Positions 26,991 through 35,699 of a stretch of DNA of 64,000 nt are shown here, one piece after another. The notes beneath the pieces are model-generated. The model did not search any database and had not been told where the DNA came from. It saw only the letters and a list, made by a program, of their open reading frames with translations. The position numbers were made by a program, and so were the translations under genes. Origin of the DNA: Microvirga ossetica (GTDB taxonomy: Bacteria; Pseudomonadota; Alphaproteobacteria; Rhizobiales; Beijerinckiaceae); NCBI RefSeq assembly GCF_002741015.1, contig NZ_CP016617.1, forward strand, positions 806,001-870,000, given 5' to 3'. How positions within the stretch are numbered: position 1 is the first letter of the stretch; each line of letters starts with the position of its first letter.

Positions 26991-27067
26991 CTCCTCAACA
27001 ATGGCGACGCTCCTTCGCAAAAGCTCGGTGACTGTCTTTTCGCCCAAGCAGCAGGCCCATCCGACCG

Positions 27068-27910
27068 TTATCCGTGATGCTCGGGAACGCGCGGCAGGGG
27101 TGACCCGTCAGTGCTCCTGCGGCCATAGCGTTCCGCCGGCAGGCGATGAGATATGTTTGGCAGGAGTGCTGCCCGCGCTGTTTTGAAGGCAATCCAGTCG
27201 GAGATATCCGGTAGTGCTGGAATCGTGACCCGTTCCCCCTGATCGAGACCCGCAAACGCTGCATCGACCATATCGCCGGTCTCCATGACGATGTCCTGCG
27301 GCAGGGCGTTGATATCGAGCCCGCCCTTCTCCCACAATTCGGTCCGCGTCACGCCGGGCAGCACGGCCTGCACACGCACGCCGTATGGCGCAAGTTCACT
27401 GTCGAGCCCTTCGCTGAAGGCGAGAAGATAGGCCTTGCTGGCGCCATAGCCGACACTGATCGCCGGTTGATCGCCGCGAATGGCGACCACGGAGGCGATA
27501 TTGATGATGTCTCCCCTGCGCCGTTGGGCCAGACCTGGCGCCACCGCTCGCGCCAGGCGCGTCGCCACCACCACGTTGAGCTGGATCATCGCCTCAAGCC
27601 GCTCGGGATCCATCTCGACCGTCGGCCCGGCGACCGCGACGCCCGCATTGTTGACGAGCACGGTAATGTCGTCCGCATGGAGCCGCGCCTCGACCTTGCG
27701 GATATCGTCCACGTTCGAGAGATCTGCTCGCAGGACTTCGACCTTCACACCCGTCTCACCGATCAGTCGGGTTGCGAGGGCGTTCAACTTTGCCACGTCG
27801 CGGGCGACGAGGATGAGATCGTATCCGCGATGGGCGAGACGGTCCGCATAAACCGCTCCGATGCCGGCCGAAGCGCCAGTGACCAGTGCCGTTCCTTGTC
27901 CTTTGCTCAT
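27068..27910 (-). CDS. Short-chain dehydrogenase/reductase
   Basis: A 280-residue classical SDR. GASAGIG (cofactor binding) is near residue 12, NNAGVA in the middle, and the catalytic residues are in INIASVVAIRG...VGYGASKAYLL (Ser, Tyr, Lys). The DLSNVDD segment matches the DltE/YqjQ-like group, with broad specificity for ketones or acyl chains. The C-terminal ~20 residues (RSTDGSPLPRVPEHHG) look like an extension past the family's usual end and may reflect a shifted stop. It lies 56 bases after the thiolase gene, in the same direction, probably one operon. Confidence 0.82.
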   Translation of the reverse strand: MSKGQGTALVTGASAGIGAVYADRLAHRGYDLILVARDVAKLNALATRLIGETGVKVEVLRADLSNVDDIRKVEARLHADDITVLVNNAGVAVAGPTVEMDPERLEAMIQLNVVVATRLARAVAPGLAQRRRGDIINIASVVAIRGDQPAISVGYGASKAYLLAFSEGLDSELAPYGVRVQAVLPGVTRTELWEKGGLDINALPQDIVMETGDMVDAAFAGLDQGERVTIPALPDISDWIAFKTARAALLPNISHRLPAERYGRRSTDGSPLPRVPEHHG

Positions 27911-27966
27911 ATCCAGGTTCCTTCGGTTCAAGAGGAGGGACGCAACAAGGCGAATGCGTCGACCAT

Positions 27967-29157
27967 TCAGGCCGGACGCTCGATGGCGATGGCCGTGGCC
28001 TCGCCGCCGCCGATGCACAGAGACGCGACCCCGCGGGACAACCCCTGGCGCTCCAGCGCGTGGAGCAGGGTCACAATCAAACGGGCCCCCGTCGCGCCGA
28101 TGGGATGGCCGAGGGCGCAGGCACCGCCGTTCACATTCAGGACGTCACGGGGGATCCCGAGGTCCCGCTGCGCTGCCATAGCGACGACCGCGAAGGCCTC
28201 GTTGATCTCGAACAGGTCGACATCCCCCACGCTCCAGCCCACTTTGTCGAGCAGCTTGCGGATCGCCGGGATTGGCGCCGTGGTGAACCAGGCCGGATCC
28301 TGGGAATGGGTCGCGTGGCCTCGGATCTCAGCCAGAACTGGAAGCCCTTCACGCTCTGCGATGGAACGGCGCGTCAGCACGAGCGCCGCCGCTCCATCGG
28401 CATTGGCCGAGGAACTTGCCGGCGTGATCGTGCCATCAGGCCGAAAAGCCGGCTTGAGAGACGGGATCTTCTCCGGCGACACCTTGAGGGGGTTCTCGTC
28501 CGTGTCGATCACCGTGTCCCCCGTCTTCCCGGCGATGATGACGGGCGCGATCTCGGCCGCGAACGCGCCCTCCTCGATCGCCCGGCGGGCCCGGGTGAGC
28601 GTCTCAACCGCATAGGTGTCCTGGTCGGCCCGGCTGAACTGATAGGCCTCGGCCGTCGCCTCGCCGAAATCTCCCATTGGCCGGCCGCCCTCATAAGCGT
28701 CCTCCAAACCGTCCATCATCATGTGGTCGATGAGGCGGTCGTGACCGACGCGATAGCCGCTGCGCGCCTTGGCCAGGAGATACGGCGCATTGGACATGGA
28801 CTCCATGCCGCCGGAGATAACGATCCCGGCCGAGTCGGCCATGAGGAGATCATGGGCGAGCATGGTCGCCTTCATGCCGGAGCCGCAGACCTTATTGACG
28901 GTCGTCGCGCCTGTTGCGTCCGGTAGGCCTGCCCCGCGGGCGGCTTGACGGGCCGGAGCCTGTCCCTGGCCAGCCGGCAACACACAGCCCAGGAGGACCT
29001 CGTCGACCTTTTCGGCCGCAAGCCTGGCCCGGTCGAGCGCGGCGCGAATGACATGGCTGCCAAGGCGTGGGGCGCTCAGTCCCGAGAGAGTGCCCTGGAA
29101 CCGTCCGAGCGGGCTGCGAGCGGCGGAAACGATTACAACTGGATCATGCAATGCCAT
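27967..29157 (-). CDS. Acetyl-CoA acetyltransferase (thiolase)
   Basis: A 396-residue thiolase. The acyl-accepting Cys91 is in NKVCGSGMK, NEAFA and GGACALGHPIGATGAR carry the catalytic His, and the second Cys lies in LCIGGGEATA. It condenses two acetyl-CoA or cleaves 3-ketoacyl-CoA. AAAGGAG precedes the start at 29157; in-frame codons further up are AT-rich promoter sequence. It is divergent from a TetR regulator with a palindrome in between and is followed by an SDR. With the MaoC hydratase beyond the regulator this makes a small acyl-CoA module. Confidence 0.92.
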   Translation of the reverse strand: MALHDPVVIVSAARSPLGRFQGTLSGLSAPRLGSHVIRAALDRARLAAEKVDEVLLGCVLPAGQGQAPARQAARGAGLPDATGATTVNKVCGSGMKATMLAHDLLMADSAGIVISGGMESMSNAPYLLAKARSGYRVGHDRLIDHMMMDGLEDAYEGGRPMGDFGEATAEAYQFSRADQDTYAVETLTRARRAIEEGAFAAEIAPVIIAGKTGDTVIDTDENPLKVSPEKIPSLKPAFRPDGTITPASSSANADGAAALVLTRRSIAEREGLPVLAEIRGHATHSQDPAWFTTAPIPAIRKLLDKVGWSVGDVDLFEINEAFAVVAMAAQRDLGIPRDVLNVNGGACALGHPIGATGARLIVTLLHALERQGLSRGVASLCIGGGEATAIAIERPA

Positions 29158-29179
29158 CAACGTCTCCTTTATATGATGG

Positions 29180-29207
29180 TTGACATATATGATGATGATC
29201 ATAATGT
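29180..29207 (+). promoter_or_regulatory. Promoter and operator between thiolase and TetR genes
   Basis: TTGACA (29180-29185), 16-base spacer, TAATGT (29202-29207) points toward the TetR gene. Inside it TATGAT (29188-29193) and ATCATA (29198-29203) make a perfect inverted repeat with a 4-base spacer, a good TetR operator candidate that would control both directions. The region is strikingly AT-rich compared with its surroundings. Confidence 0.5.
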
Positions 29208-29234
29208 AAAGTCCACAAATGACGGAGTTCGGCC

Positions 29235-29864
29235 ATGCGTTACGAGAAGGGCCATAAGGAGCAGACGCGCAAACGCGTCCTCGAGATTGCCGGGGCTCAG
29301 TTCCGTGCCAAGGGCATCGAAGGGACCGGCGTCGCCAGTCTGATGGCGGATGCTGGGCTGACCCACGGTGGCTTCTATGCCCATTTCAAATCGAAGGATG
29401 ACCTCGTCCGGGAAGCCCTGTCAGCCGCCGGTGCGAGCAGCCGTGAGGCATGGGCTGCCGAGGCCAAAGCCGCACGTGAGCGCGGCGAGGATGGGCTTGC
29501 GGCCATCGTGCACCGGTATCTGCGCACGGTACACCGCGACCGGCCGGAGGCAGGCTGCGCCGTCGCCACACTCGCGCCCGAGGTCGCCCGCCACAATCCG
29601 AAGACCCGCAACAGCATGGCCGAGGCTGCGAGCGACATGGTCGCGGTCATCGCGGCTGAACTGCCCTCGTCCTTCGCCGCGGAGAAGGCGACGGCAACCG
29701 CCTATGCGATCTTCGGCCTGTTGATCGGCACGCTGCAGCTTGCCCGCGTGACGACGGATCCGGTCCTCTCCGAGATGATCCTGCGCTCCGGCCAGGAGGC
29801 TGCTGTGCGCCTCGCCCGCGAGGGGGCGTCACAAAGCCGTGCACAAACCCCGCCCAACCGGTGA
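29235..29864 (+). CDS. TetR/AcrR-family regulator
   Basis: A 209-residue repressor-type protein. The N-terminal helix-turn-helix (ASLMADAGLTHGGFYAHFKSKDDLV) is typical, and the C-terminal part belongs to the group with a Cys in PEAGCAVATLAPEVAR. It lies back to back with the thiolase gene with an operator-like palindrome between, so it most likely controls the thiolase/SDR pair and perhaps the MaoC gene 41 bases downstream. Ligands of such regulators are often acyl-CoA or small aldehydes; this one is unknown. Confidence 0.88.
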   Translation: MRYEKGHKEQTRKRVLEIAGAQFRAKGIEGTGVASLMADAGLTHGGFYAHFKSKDDLVREALSAAGASSREAWAAEAKAARERGEDGLAAIVHRYLRTVHRDRPEAGCAVATLAPEVARHNPKTRNSMAEAASDMVAVIAAELPSSFAAEKATATAYAIFGLLIGTLQLARVTTDPVLSEMILRSGQEAAVRLAREGASQSRAQTPPNR

Positions 29865-29905
29865 CACTGCAATTTGAAGCCTTCGCCCGAATGGAAGATG
29901 CTGAA

Positions 29906-30376
29906 ATGGATAAAGAGCGAGAGCGTCTGTTTCTGGACGATCTGCACATCGGCCAGACCTTCACCAGCCCATCGCACAGACTGAATGCCGAACAGATCAA
30001 ACGGTTCGCGGAGGAGTTCGACCCGCAGCCCTTTCACCTGGATGAGAATGCCGCCGCCCAATCGCTCTTTGCCGGGCTCGCCGCCAGCGGCTGGCACACC
30101 GCCGCCCTCACGATGCGATTGCTCGTGAATGGTGGCGCGCCCATCGCCGGCGGCCTCATCGGCGCGGGAGGCGAGATCGCGTGGCCCAAACCGACCCGCC
30201 CCGGCGACGAGCTGCAAGTCGTCAGCGAGGTCATGGAGATCATTCCGTCCCGCTCAAAGCCGGACCGGGGCATCGTGGTGTTGCGGAGCGAGACCCGGAA
30301 CCACCGCGGCGAAGTCGTTCAGGTGCTGACGTCGAAGCTTGTGGTTCCACGGAGCCCGTCCACTTCCGTGTCCTGA
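29906..30376 (+). CDS. MaoC-like (R)-hydratase / dehydratase
   Basis: A 156-residue hot-dog-fold protein. Hydratase residues Asp39 and His44 are in FDPQPFHLD, followed by GLAASGWHTAALTMRLLV. Family members hydrate trans-2-enoyl-CoA or related acids. GGAAG nine bases upstream supports the ATG at 29906 over two earlier in-frame ATGs. It follows the TetR gene closely and is convergent with another TetR gene three bases away. A decayed copy of its N-terminus sits at 26860. Confidence 0.87.
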   Translation: MDKERERLFLDDLHIGQTFTSPSHRLNAEQIKRFAEEFDPQPFHLDENAAAQSLFAGLAASGWHTAALTMRLLVNGGAPIAGGLIGAGGEIAWPKPTRPGDELQVVSEVMEIIPSRSKPDRGIVVLRSETRNHRGEVVQVLTSKLVVPRSPSTSVS

Positions 30377-30379
30377 GCG

Positions 30380-31033
30380 TCACCCAATCGAGCGGCAACC
30401 GTTCAGGAACAAGCGCGCGCACATGCTGGCCCGCGCCGCGATCTCTTCCGCATCGGGCGCGGGACGTTGGCCCAGCATCACGGCTCGCTGCGGCTCCATG
30501 ATCATCATGCCGCGCAGCATATCGGCGGCGACACCGGGATCATCGAGCGCGATCAGTCCTTGGTGGCATTTCAGTCGCAGCCAGCTCTCAATGGCCTCCC
30601 GGGTGCGCCGGAAGGCGCCCTCGTAAAAGGCCGACCCGAGTTCAGGAAAGCGGTCGCTCTCACTGGTGACGAGCCGGGTGATGGCGATGACTTCGCCATC
30701 AAGGGCCAGGTTGCCGTACGCGCCCAGAATGCGCTCGAGCGCCGCCTCAAGCTCGAGGGTTCCGACGCTCGTCTCGTCAATGGCCAGCATGAAGCGGCCA
30801 ATCCGTTCGGAGCACATGCTCTTGAACAGATCCGCCTTCGTCGGGATCAGGCGGTACATAGTCTTGGTGGAGACGCCGGCCCGCTGGCCCACGGCAGACA
30901 TGGTGGTCGAGGCGTAGCCGTTCGCCCGGAACTCCAGCGAGGCGGCCTCGAGGATCAGGTGCCGGGTCTCCTCATCGGAACGGATCGGCGGCCGTCCGCG
31001 GGAGCGCCGGACAGCATGCTCATTTTGTCGCAT
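30380..31033 (-). CDS. TetR-family regulator of the EmrAB-like pump
   Basis: A 217-residue TetR protein: basic lead (RRSRGRPPIRSDE), HTH in MSAVGQRAGVSTKTMYRLIPTKADL, and a C-terminal TetR_C domain. GGAAA seven bases before ATG at 31033 supports that start; another ATG lies two codons upstream. It is divergent from an EmrA/EmrB efflux pair, and repeated TTTTCCA-type motifs fill the gap, so it probably represses the pump and itself. Confidence 0.87.
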   Translation of the reverse strand: MRQNEHAVRRSRGRPPIRSDEETRHLILEAASLEFRANGYASTTMSAVGQRAGVSTKTMYRLIPTKADLFKSMCSERIGRFMLAIDETSVGTLELEAALERILGAYGNLALDGEVIAITRLVTSESDRFPELGSAFYEGAFRRTREAIESWLRLKCHQGLIALDDPGVAADMLRGMMIMEPQRAVMLGQRPAPDAEEIAARASMCARLFLNGCRSIG

Positions 31034-31037
31034 GATC

Positions 31038-31104
31038 ATTTTCCAAAATACCGTTGACGGGCTCTTCCCCGAGGTTCATTTTGGAAATTAATAGTTTTCC
31101 ATAA
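31038..31104. promoter_or_regulatory. Repeated operator-like motifs between tetR and emrA
   Basis: Three copies of an AT-rich motif lie here: ATTTTCCAAAAT (31038-31049), ATTTTGGAAAT in reverse orientation (31078-31088), and GTTTTCCATAA (31094-31104). The first overlaps the start region of the tetR gene. Spacing and symmetry fit TetR-type operators. Confidence 0.45.
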
Positions 31105-31153
31105 AAATGCCAAGTGCGTTTAGGGGCTCGCGGGAACGGAAAGGACCCGAACG

Positions 31154-32365
31154 ATGACCCAACATCCGACAGCCTTCACCATCGAGAAGGCGATTCCGGC
31201 GGCCGAGGCGATGCCCGACCTGGTGGCACCACGCGAACTCCGCGTTCCCTCTCCCGAGCCCCCGCCGACCGGCGCCGCCTCCACCGCATCCCGCAAGCGC
31301 CCCATTCGCAAGCTGTTGCTCGTCGGAGCGAGCCTCATCGCCGTCGCCGGCGCCTCGGACTTCGGCTGGCGGTACTGGACCGTCGGACGTTTCCAGGTCG
31401 CGACCGACGACGCCTACGTCAAGGCCGACAACACCACGATCGCCCCGAAGGTCCCCGGCTACATCGCCGCCGTGCTGGTGGGCGACAACGAACCCGTGAG
31501 GGCCGGCCAGATCCTGGCCCGCATCGACGACCGGGATTACAAGGTCGCGCTCGAGCAGGCCAAGGCCGATGTCGAGGCCGCCAAGGCCAACATCGCCAAC
31601 AAGCAGGCGGCGATTGCCGCCCAGCAATCCGCGATCGCCGCCGCCAAGGCCACCGTCGTGGTCGACCAGGCGAACGAGACCTTCGCCGAGCAGGAGGACA
31701 AGCGCTATGCCGAGCTCGCCACCAAGGGCTACGGCAGCCTCCAGAATGCGCAGCAGGCGGCCTCGCGCATCGCCGCCGCCCGTGCCACGGTGGTGCGCGA
31801 CAATGCGGCCCTCGCCAGCGCAACCCGGCAGCTCGACGTGCTCCAGGCCGAGCTCGGGCAGGCGCAGGCGGCCCTTGGCCGCGCCGAGGCGGTGCAGGAC
31901 CAAGCGAAACTGAACCTCTCCTACACCACCATCGTCACGCCGATCGATGGCGTGATCGGCAACCGCACGCTGCGGGTCGGCCAATACGTCCAGGCCGGGA
32001 CGCAGCTCATGGCCGTGGTGCCAACGGAAGCGGCCTATATCGTCGCCAATTACAAGGAAACGCAGCTCACCAACGTGCGCGCCGGCCAGCCGGTGACCGT
32101 CGAGGTCGACACCTTCCCCGGCCGGGTCTTCCAAGGGCGCGTCGACAGCCTCTCGCCCGCGAGTGGCCAGGAATTCGCGCTACTGCCGCCCGACAATGCC
32201 ACCGGCAACTTCACCAAGGTGGTCCAGCGCATCCCGGTGAAGATCGTCCTCGACGCCGGCACTCCCCTCGCGGTCGTGCTGCGTCCGGGCATGTCGGTCT
32301 ATCCGACGATCGACACCAAGGCCGAAGGCACGCGCATCGCCTCCGGCCCCGAACGCAACAGCTAG
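31154..32365 (+). CDS. emrA: EmrA-like membrane-fusion protein
   Basis: A 403-residue HlyD/EmrA adaptor: Pro-rich cytoplasmic lead (1-48), one membrane anchor (LLLVGASLIAVAGASDFGW), TDDAYVKADNTTIAPKVPGYI typical of EmrA, a long Ala/Gln coiled coil (~115-250), lipoyl half NLSYTTIVTPIDGVIGNRTL, and a C-terminal barrel. It links the MFS pump EmrB to an outer-membrane channel to expel drugs across both membranes. The emrB gene follows after 30 bases. Expression is probably controlled by the divergent TetR gene. Confidence 0.9.
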   Translation: MTQHPTAFTIEKAIPAAEAMPDLVAPRELRVPSPEPPPTGAASTASRKRPIRKLLLVGASLIAVAGASDFGWRYWTVGRFQVATDDAYVKADNTTIAPKVPGYIAAVLVGDNEPVRAGQILARIDDRDYKVALEQAKADVEAAKANIANKQAAIAAQQSAIAAAKATVVVDQANETFAEQEDKRYAELATKGYGSLQNAQQAASRIAAARATVVRDNAALASATRQLDVLQAELGQAQAALGRAEAVQDQAKLNLSYTTIVTPIDGVIGNRTLRVGQYVQAGTQLMAVVPTEAAYIVANYKETQLTNVRAGQPVTVEVDTFPGRVFQGRVDSLSPASGQEFALLPPDNATGNFTKVVQRIPVKIVLDAGTPLAVVLRPGMSVYPTIDTKAEGTRIASGPERNS

Positions 32366-32395
32366 GACCTGAACGACCGACGCAGGAGACATCTC

Positions 32396-34012
32396 ATGTC
32401 CACCGCGACACAGACCATGATGCTCACCACGCCCCGCCCCGTGCCGGCGGCCGCCATCCCGTCCGGCAAGGCAAGCCTCACGTCCTGGATCGCCGTCCTG
32501 GCGGGGATGATCGGCGCGTTCATGGCGATCCTGAACATCCAGATCACCAACGCCTCGCTCCTCAACATCGAGGGTGGCATCGGCACCGGCGTCGACAATG
32601 GAGCCTGGATCTCGACCTCCTACCTCATCGGCGAGATCGTGGTGATTCCGCTCACCGACTACCTCAGTCGCGTGTTCTCCTTCCGGCGCTTCATCATGAC
32701 GAACACGCTCCTGTTCGCGCTGTTCTCGATGGCGTGCGCCTTCACGCACGATCTCGGCTCGATGATCGTCATGCGGGGCCTGCAAGGCTTTGCCGGCGGC
32801 ATCCTCATCCCGATGGCGTTCACCATGGTGCTGACCAAGCTGCCCAAGGCGCAGCAGCCGATCGGCCTCGCCCTCTTCGCGATCTCGGTCACCTTCGCGC
32901 CGGCCATCGGCCCGACCATCGGCGGCTACCTGACGGAGAACTACGGCTGGCAGACCATCTTCTTCGTGAACCTGCCGCCCAGCATCGCGATGGTCATCGC
33001 GCTCGCCTATTCGCTCGAGAAGACGCCGATGCAGCTGTCCCTGCTCCGGCAGGGCGACTGGGCCGGCATCGTGACCATGGCGATCGGGCTCTCGGCGCTG
33101 CAAACCGTGCTCGAAGAGGGCAACAAGGACGACTGGTTCGAGTCACCTTTCATCTTCAACCTGGGTATCGTGGCGGCGGTGTTCCTGGCTGCCTTCGTGG
33201 CCATCGAGCTGACGGTGCAGAAGCCGCTCGTCAATCTGCGTCTCCTGAAGCGGCGCAACTTCGGCATCGGCGTGCTCGTCAATGTCCTGGTCGGGTTTGC
33301 GCTGTTTGGCACCGTCTTCATCCTGCCGCAATACCTGGGCCAGGTGCAGCACTACAACGCCGAGCAGATCGGCAATGTGCTCGCCTGGACCGGCTTGCCG
33401 CAGTTGCTGCTCATCCCGCTTGTGCCGCTGCTGATGAAGCGCTATGACGTGCGTTACATCGGCTTTGTCGGCATCAGCATCTTCGCCGCGAGCTGCTTCA
33501 TGAACATCACGTTGTCGCTGGACAGCGCGGGCGATCAGTTCTTCCTGCCCAATGTCGTGCGCGCCATCGGCCAGGCCCTGGTGCTGACCCCGCTCAGCAG
33601 CATCACGACCGCCGGCATCGCTCCGAGCGAGGCCGGCGAGGCGTCCGGGCTGTCGAACATGCTGCGCAATCTCGGCGGGGCCGTGGGTACCGCGACGCTC
33701 GCCACGGTCCTGACCAAGCGCGAGCAGTTCCATTCCAACATCATCGGCCAGTCGGTGACGCTCTACCGCGACGAGGTGCGTCAGCGGATCGACGATCTGA
33801 CCCAGTACTTCATGGCGCACGGCGTGGCCGATCCGGCGGCCGCGCATCATCGGGCGCTTGCGGCGATTGGCGCGACCGTCCGCCGCCAGGCCCTCGTCAT
33901 GGGCTTCAGCGACACGTTCGCGGTGATCGGTACGCTGCTTGCGATTGCAGCCGTCGTGCTTCTCTTTGCCCGCAAGGCGGGTGCCGGGAGCGGCACGGGC
34001 GGCGGACATTGA
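32396..34012 (+). CDS. emrB: EmrB/QacA-type MFS drug exporter (DHA2)
   Basis: A 538-residue, 14-helix major-facilitator exporter. DHA2 motifs are seen: NIQITNASLLNIEGGIG in helix 1 region, WISTSYLIGEIVVIPL, and the antiporter motif ISVTFAPAIGPTIGGYL in helix 5. It should export hydrophobic toxicants with EmrA by proton antiport. Length and layout match the family. GGAG precedes the start. No outer-membrane factor gene follows. Confidence 0.93.
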   Translation: MSTATQTMMLTTPRPVPAAAIPSGKASLTSWIAVLAGMIGAFMAILNIQITNASLLNIEGGIGTGVDNGAWISTSYLIGEIVVIPLTDYLSRVFSFRRFIMTNTLLFALFSMACAFTHDLGSMIVMRGLQGFAGGILIPMAFTMVLTKLPKAQQPIGLALFAISVTFAPAIGPTIGGYLTENYGWQTIFFVNLPPSIAMVIALAYSLEKTPMQLSLLRQGDWAGIVTMAIGLSALQTVLEEGNKDDWFESPFIFNLGIVAAVFLAAFVAIELTVQKPLVNLRLLKRRNFGIGVLVNVLVGFALFGTVFILPQYLGQVQHYNAEQIGNVLAWTGLPQLLLIPLVPLLMKRYDVRYIGFVGISIFAASCFMNITLSLDSAGDQFFLPNVVRAIGQALVLTPLSSITTAGIAPSEAGEASGLSNMLRNLGGAVGTATLATVLTKREQFHSNIIGQSVTLYRDEVRQRIDDLTQYFMAHGVADPAAAHHRALAAIGATVRRQALVMGFSDTFAVIGTLLAIAAVVLLFARKAGAGSGTGGGH

Positions 34013-34084
34013 GGCGCCGCCGATCACGGAACGGATTCCCGAGCAGGCACGCAAACGTGAGGCTCACGCGGCAAGGCTGGTGCA

Positions 34085-34249
34085 TCACTCCAGGTCGCAG
34101 ATGAACTGGCGTTCGGCACCGCAGCGCTTACAGACCTGGCTTGAAACGGCGGGCACACGGATCGGTCGGTGGTTCAGGAGATCAGCCTGCTCCTGTGCCA
34201 GCCATTGATGACCAAGGACAAGGCATGACAACCGTTTCAAGGTGAACAT
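34085..34249 (-). CDS. Small putative zinc-binding protein
   Basis: A 53-54 residue protein starting MFTLKRLSCLVLGHQW and ending with VCKRCGAERQFIC. A His/Cys pair near the N-terminus (CLVLGH) and a CxxCG knuckle near the C-terminus resemble the small DUF1660-like proteins seen in phages and genomes, which are proposed to bind one zinc. GGAG precedes the ATG at 34249. The function is unknown. Confidence 0.6.
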   Translation of the reverse strand: MFTLKRLSCLVLGHQWLAQEQADLLNHRPIRVPAVSSQVCKRCGAERQFICDLE

Positions 34250-34354
34250 CGTGAACTCCTTGCAAGTCTCGAATATGAGCACACAATCAACCCGTGTCTC
34301 TCACCAACCCACCCAGCGGTGCGAACTCCGCCCCTGTTGCTGCTCGCATTGATG

Positions 34355-35662
34355 CTAGCGGGCCATGAGAGGCTCGCTGGGTGTTCTCTCGCAGATCCAC
34401 TTCATGGACTTCCGTGCACGTTGAGCGAATGGCTGGTCGAAGTCACGTGGCTCCGTGATCGGCAGCTGCAGACAGATACTCTGGGCTGGTAGCACCTGAC
34501 ACCAGTCGTGGATCAGCTGTTTGTACGCCCGCCCCACGGCTCGGACGTTACGATCCAAATCATACAGGCCGAGCGGGTTGACGGTGCCGTTCTCCTCCCG
34601 CAGGGCGGTGTCCCAGTCGACCTGATCGGTGAGCGAGTACCACGTGAAGCCGATCACCGGCACGCCGGAATTGCGCACGCGCAGGACGTTGGACCACTCC
34701 TTCCAGAGCCACTTGACCGCCTCGTCGCCGCGTGGACCTTCTTTGACGTTCGTCTCCGTGTGCATGACCGGCAGCCTGTAGCGGTCGTGATACTGTCGGG
34801 TGATCTCGGCATAGCCGAAGACCTCGTCGGAAGCGCTGCTGTGCCCATTGGCCGAGACGAGATGCTCGTTGGTCACGTAGTAGTCGTTGCCCATGATGCA
34901 GTGGCGCTTGAGGTTGGCCCGCATGAAGAAGTCGTAGTCTTCCCGGCTCATCCCGTTGTCCAGGAGGTAGACGAACATGTCCGAGTCCACCCGCCGGCTG
35001 TAGTTGAGATCGAGCGGAAGAAAGCGGCGGGCGTTGCAGAACTCGGCGACCGGAATCGCATTCGGGCAGTCGGGGTGGAAGTGCTCCGAGGACTCGCTCT
35101 GGATGAAGATGGCATCGGCGCGGACGTCGAGGATCGTCCCCATGGCCAGCACATTGGCCTTGACGATGTGTTTCAGGGCCGTGACGAAGGCATGATCGCT
35201 TGCCAGTTGCTCGTTCCAATAGCCATAGGCCGCCGAGAACGCGGCGCAGACGAACATCTCGTTCACCGGCGTGTAGAGCTGGATCCAGGGAAAGCGCTCG
35301 GCGAAGGCAAGCGCATATCCGGCGAAGAGCTCGGGAAAGTCAGGGTTCTGGAAGTTGCCGACCCAGTCGGGCACCCCGAAGTGACACAGGTCGACGATCG
35401 GCACGACATTGCGCTGGTAGAGTTCACCGAAGGTTTCGTCGCAGAAGTCCCAGTCGTAACGCCCCTGCCCGAGCCAGGTCGTGTGGATTGGCGGGCCATA
35501 CCGCAATACCCTGATGCCGACGTCGTCGAGTAAATCGAAGTCGGTCTTCCAGAGGGTGTAGTGCCCGCACTTTTCCATCTCGTCGATGCGGGTTCGGCCA
35601 CTATTGATGGTCGGATAGCTGTTCTCGATCCCCGTGGCGAACAGAAACGTCGAAGCGCTCAT
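34355..35662 (-). CDS. Glycoside hydrolase family 1-like protein
   Basis: A 435-residue TIM-barrel glycosidase of the GH1/clan A type. The proposed acid/base is Glu135 in YTPVNEMF (compare TFNEP) and the nucleophile is Glu303 in MHTETNVKEG (compare ITENG). Other barrel strands are seen as GIRVLRYGPPIHTTW and VPIVDLCHFGVPDW. No signal peptide, so it would act in the cytoplasm on small glycosides. AAGGAGG precedes the start. Sequence at the key motifs departs from standard beta-glucosidases, so the substrate is open. It is an isolated gene or the second of a pair with the enoyl-CoA hydratase 37 bases upstream. Confidence 0.83.
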   Translation of the reverse strand: MSASTFLFATGIENSYPTINSGRTRIDEMEKCGHYTLWKTDFDLLDDVGIRVLRYGPPIHTTWLGQGRYDWDFCDETFGELYQRNVVPIVDLCHFGVPDWVGNFQNPDFPELFAGYALAFAERFPWIQLYTPVNEMFVCAAFSAAYGYWNEQLASDHAFVTALKHIVKANVLAMGTILDVRADAIFIQSESSEHFHPDCPNAIPVAEFCNARRFLPLDLNYSRRVDSDMFVYLLDNGMSREDYDFFMRANLKRHCIMGNDYYVTNEHLVSANGHSSASDEVFGYAEITRQYHDRYRLPVMHTETNVKEGPRGDEAVKWLWKEWSNVLRVRNSGVPVIGFTWYSLTDQVDWDTALREENGTVNPLGLYDLDRNVRAVGRAYKQLIHDWCQVLPAQSICLQLPITEPRDFDQPFAQRARKSMKWICERTPSEPLMAR

Positions 35663-35699
35663 GGCAGACCTCCTTCATGATGGGGCGGCACGGAACATC

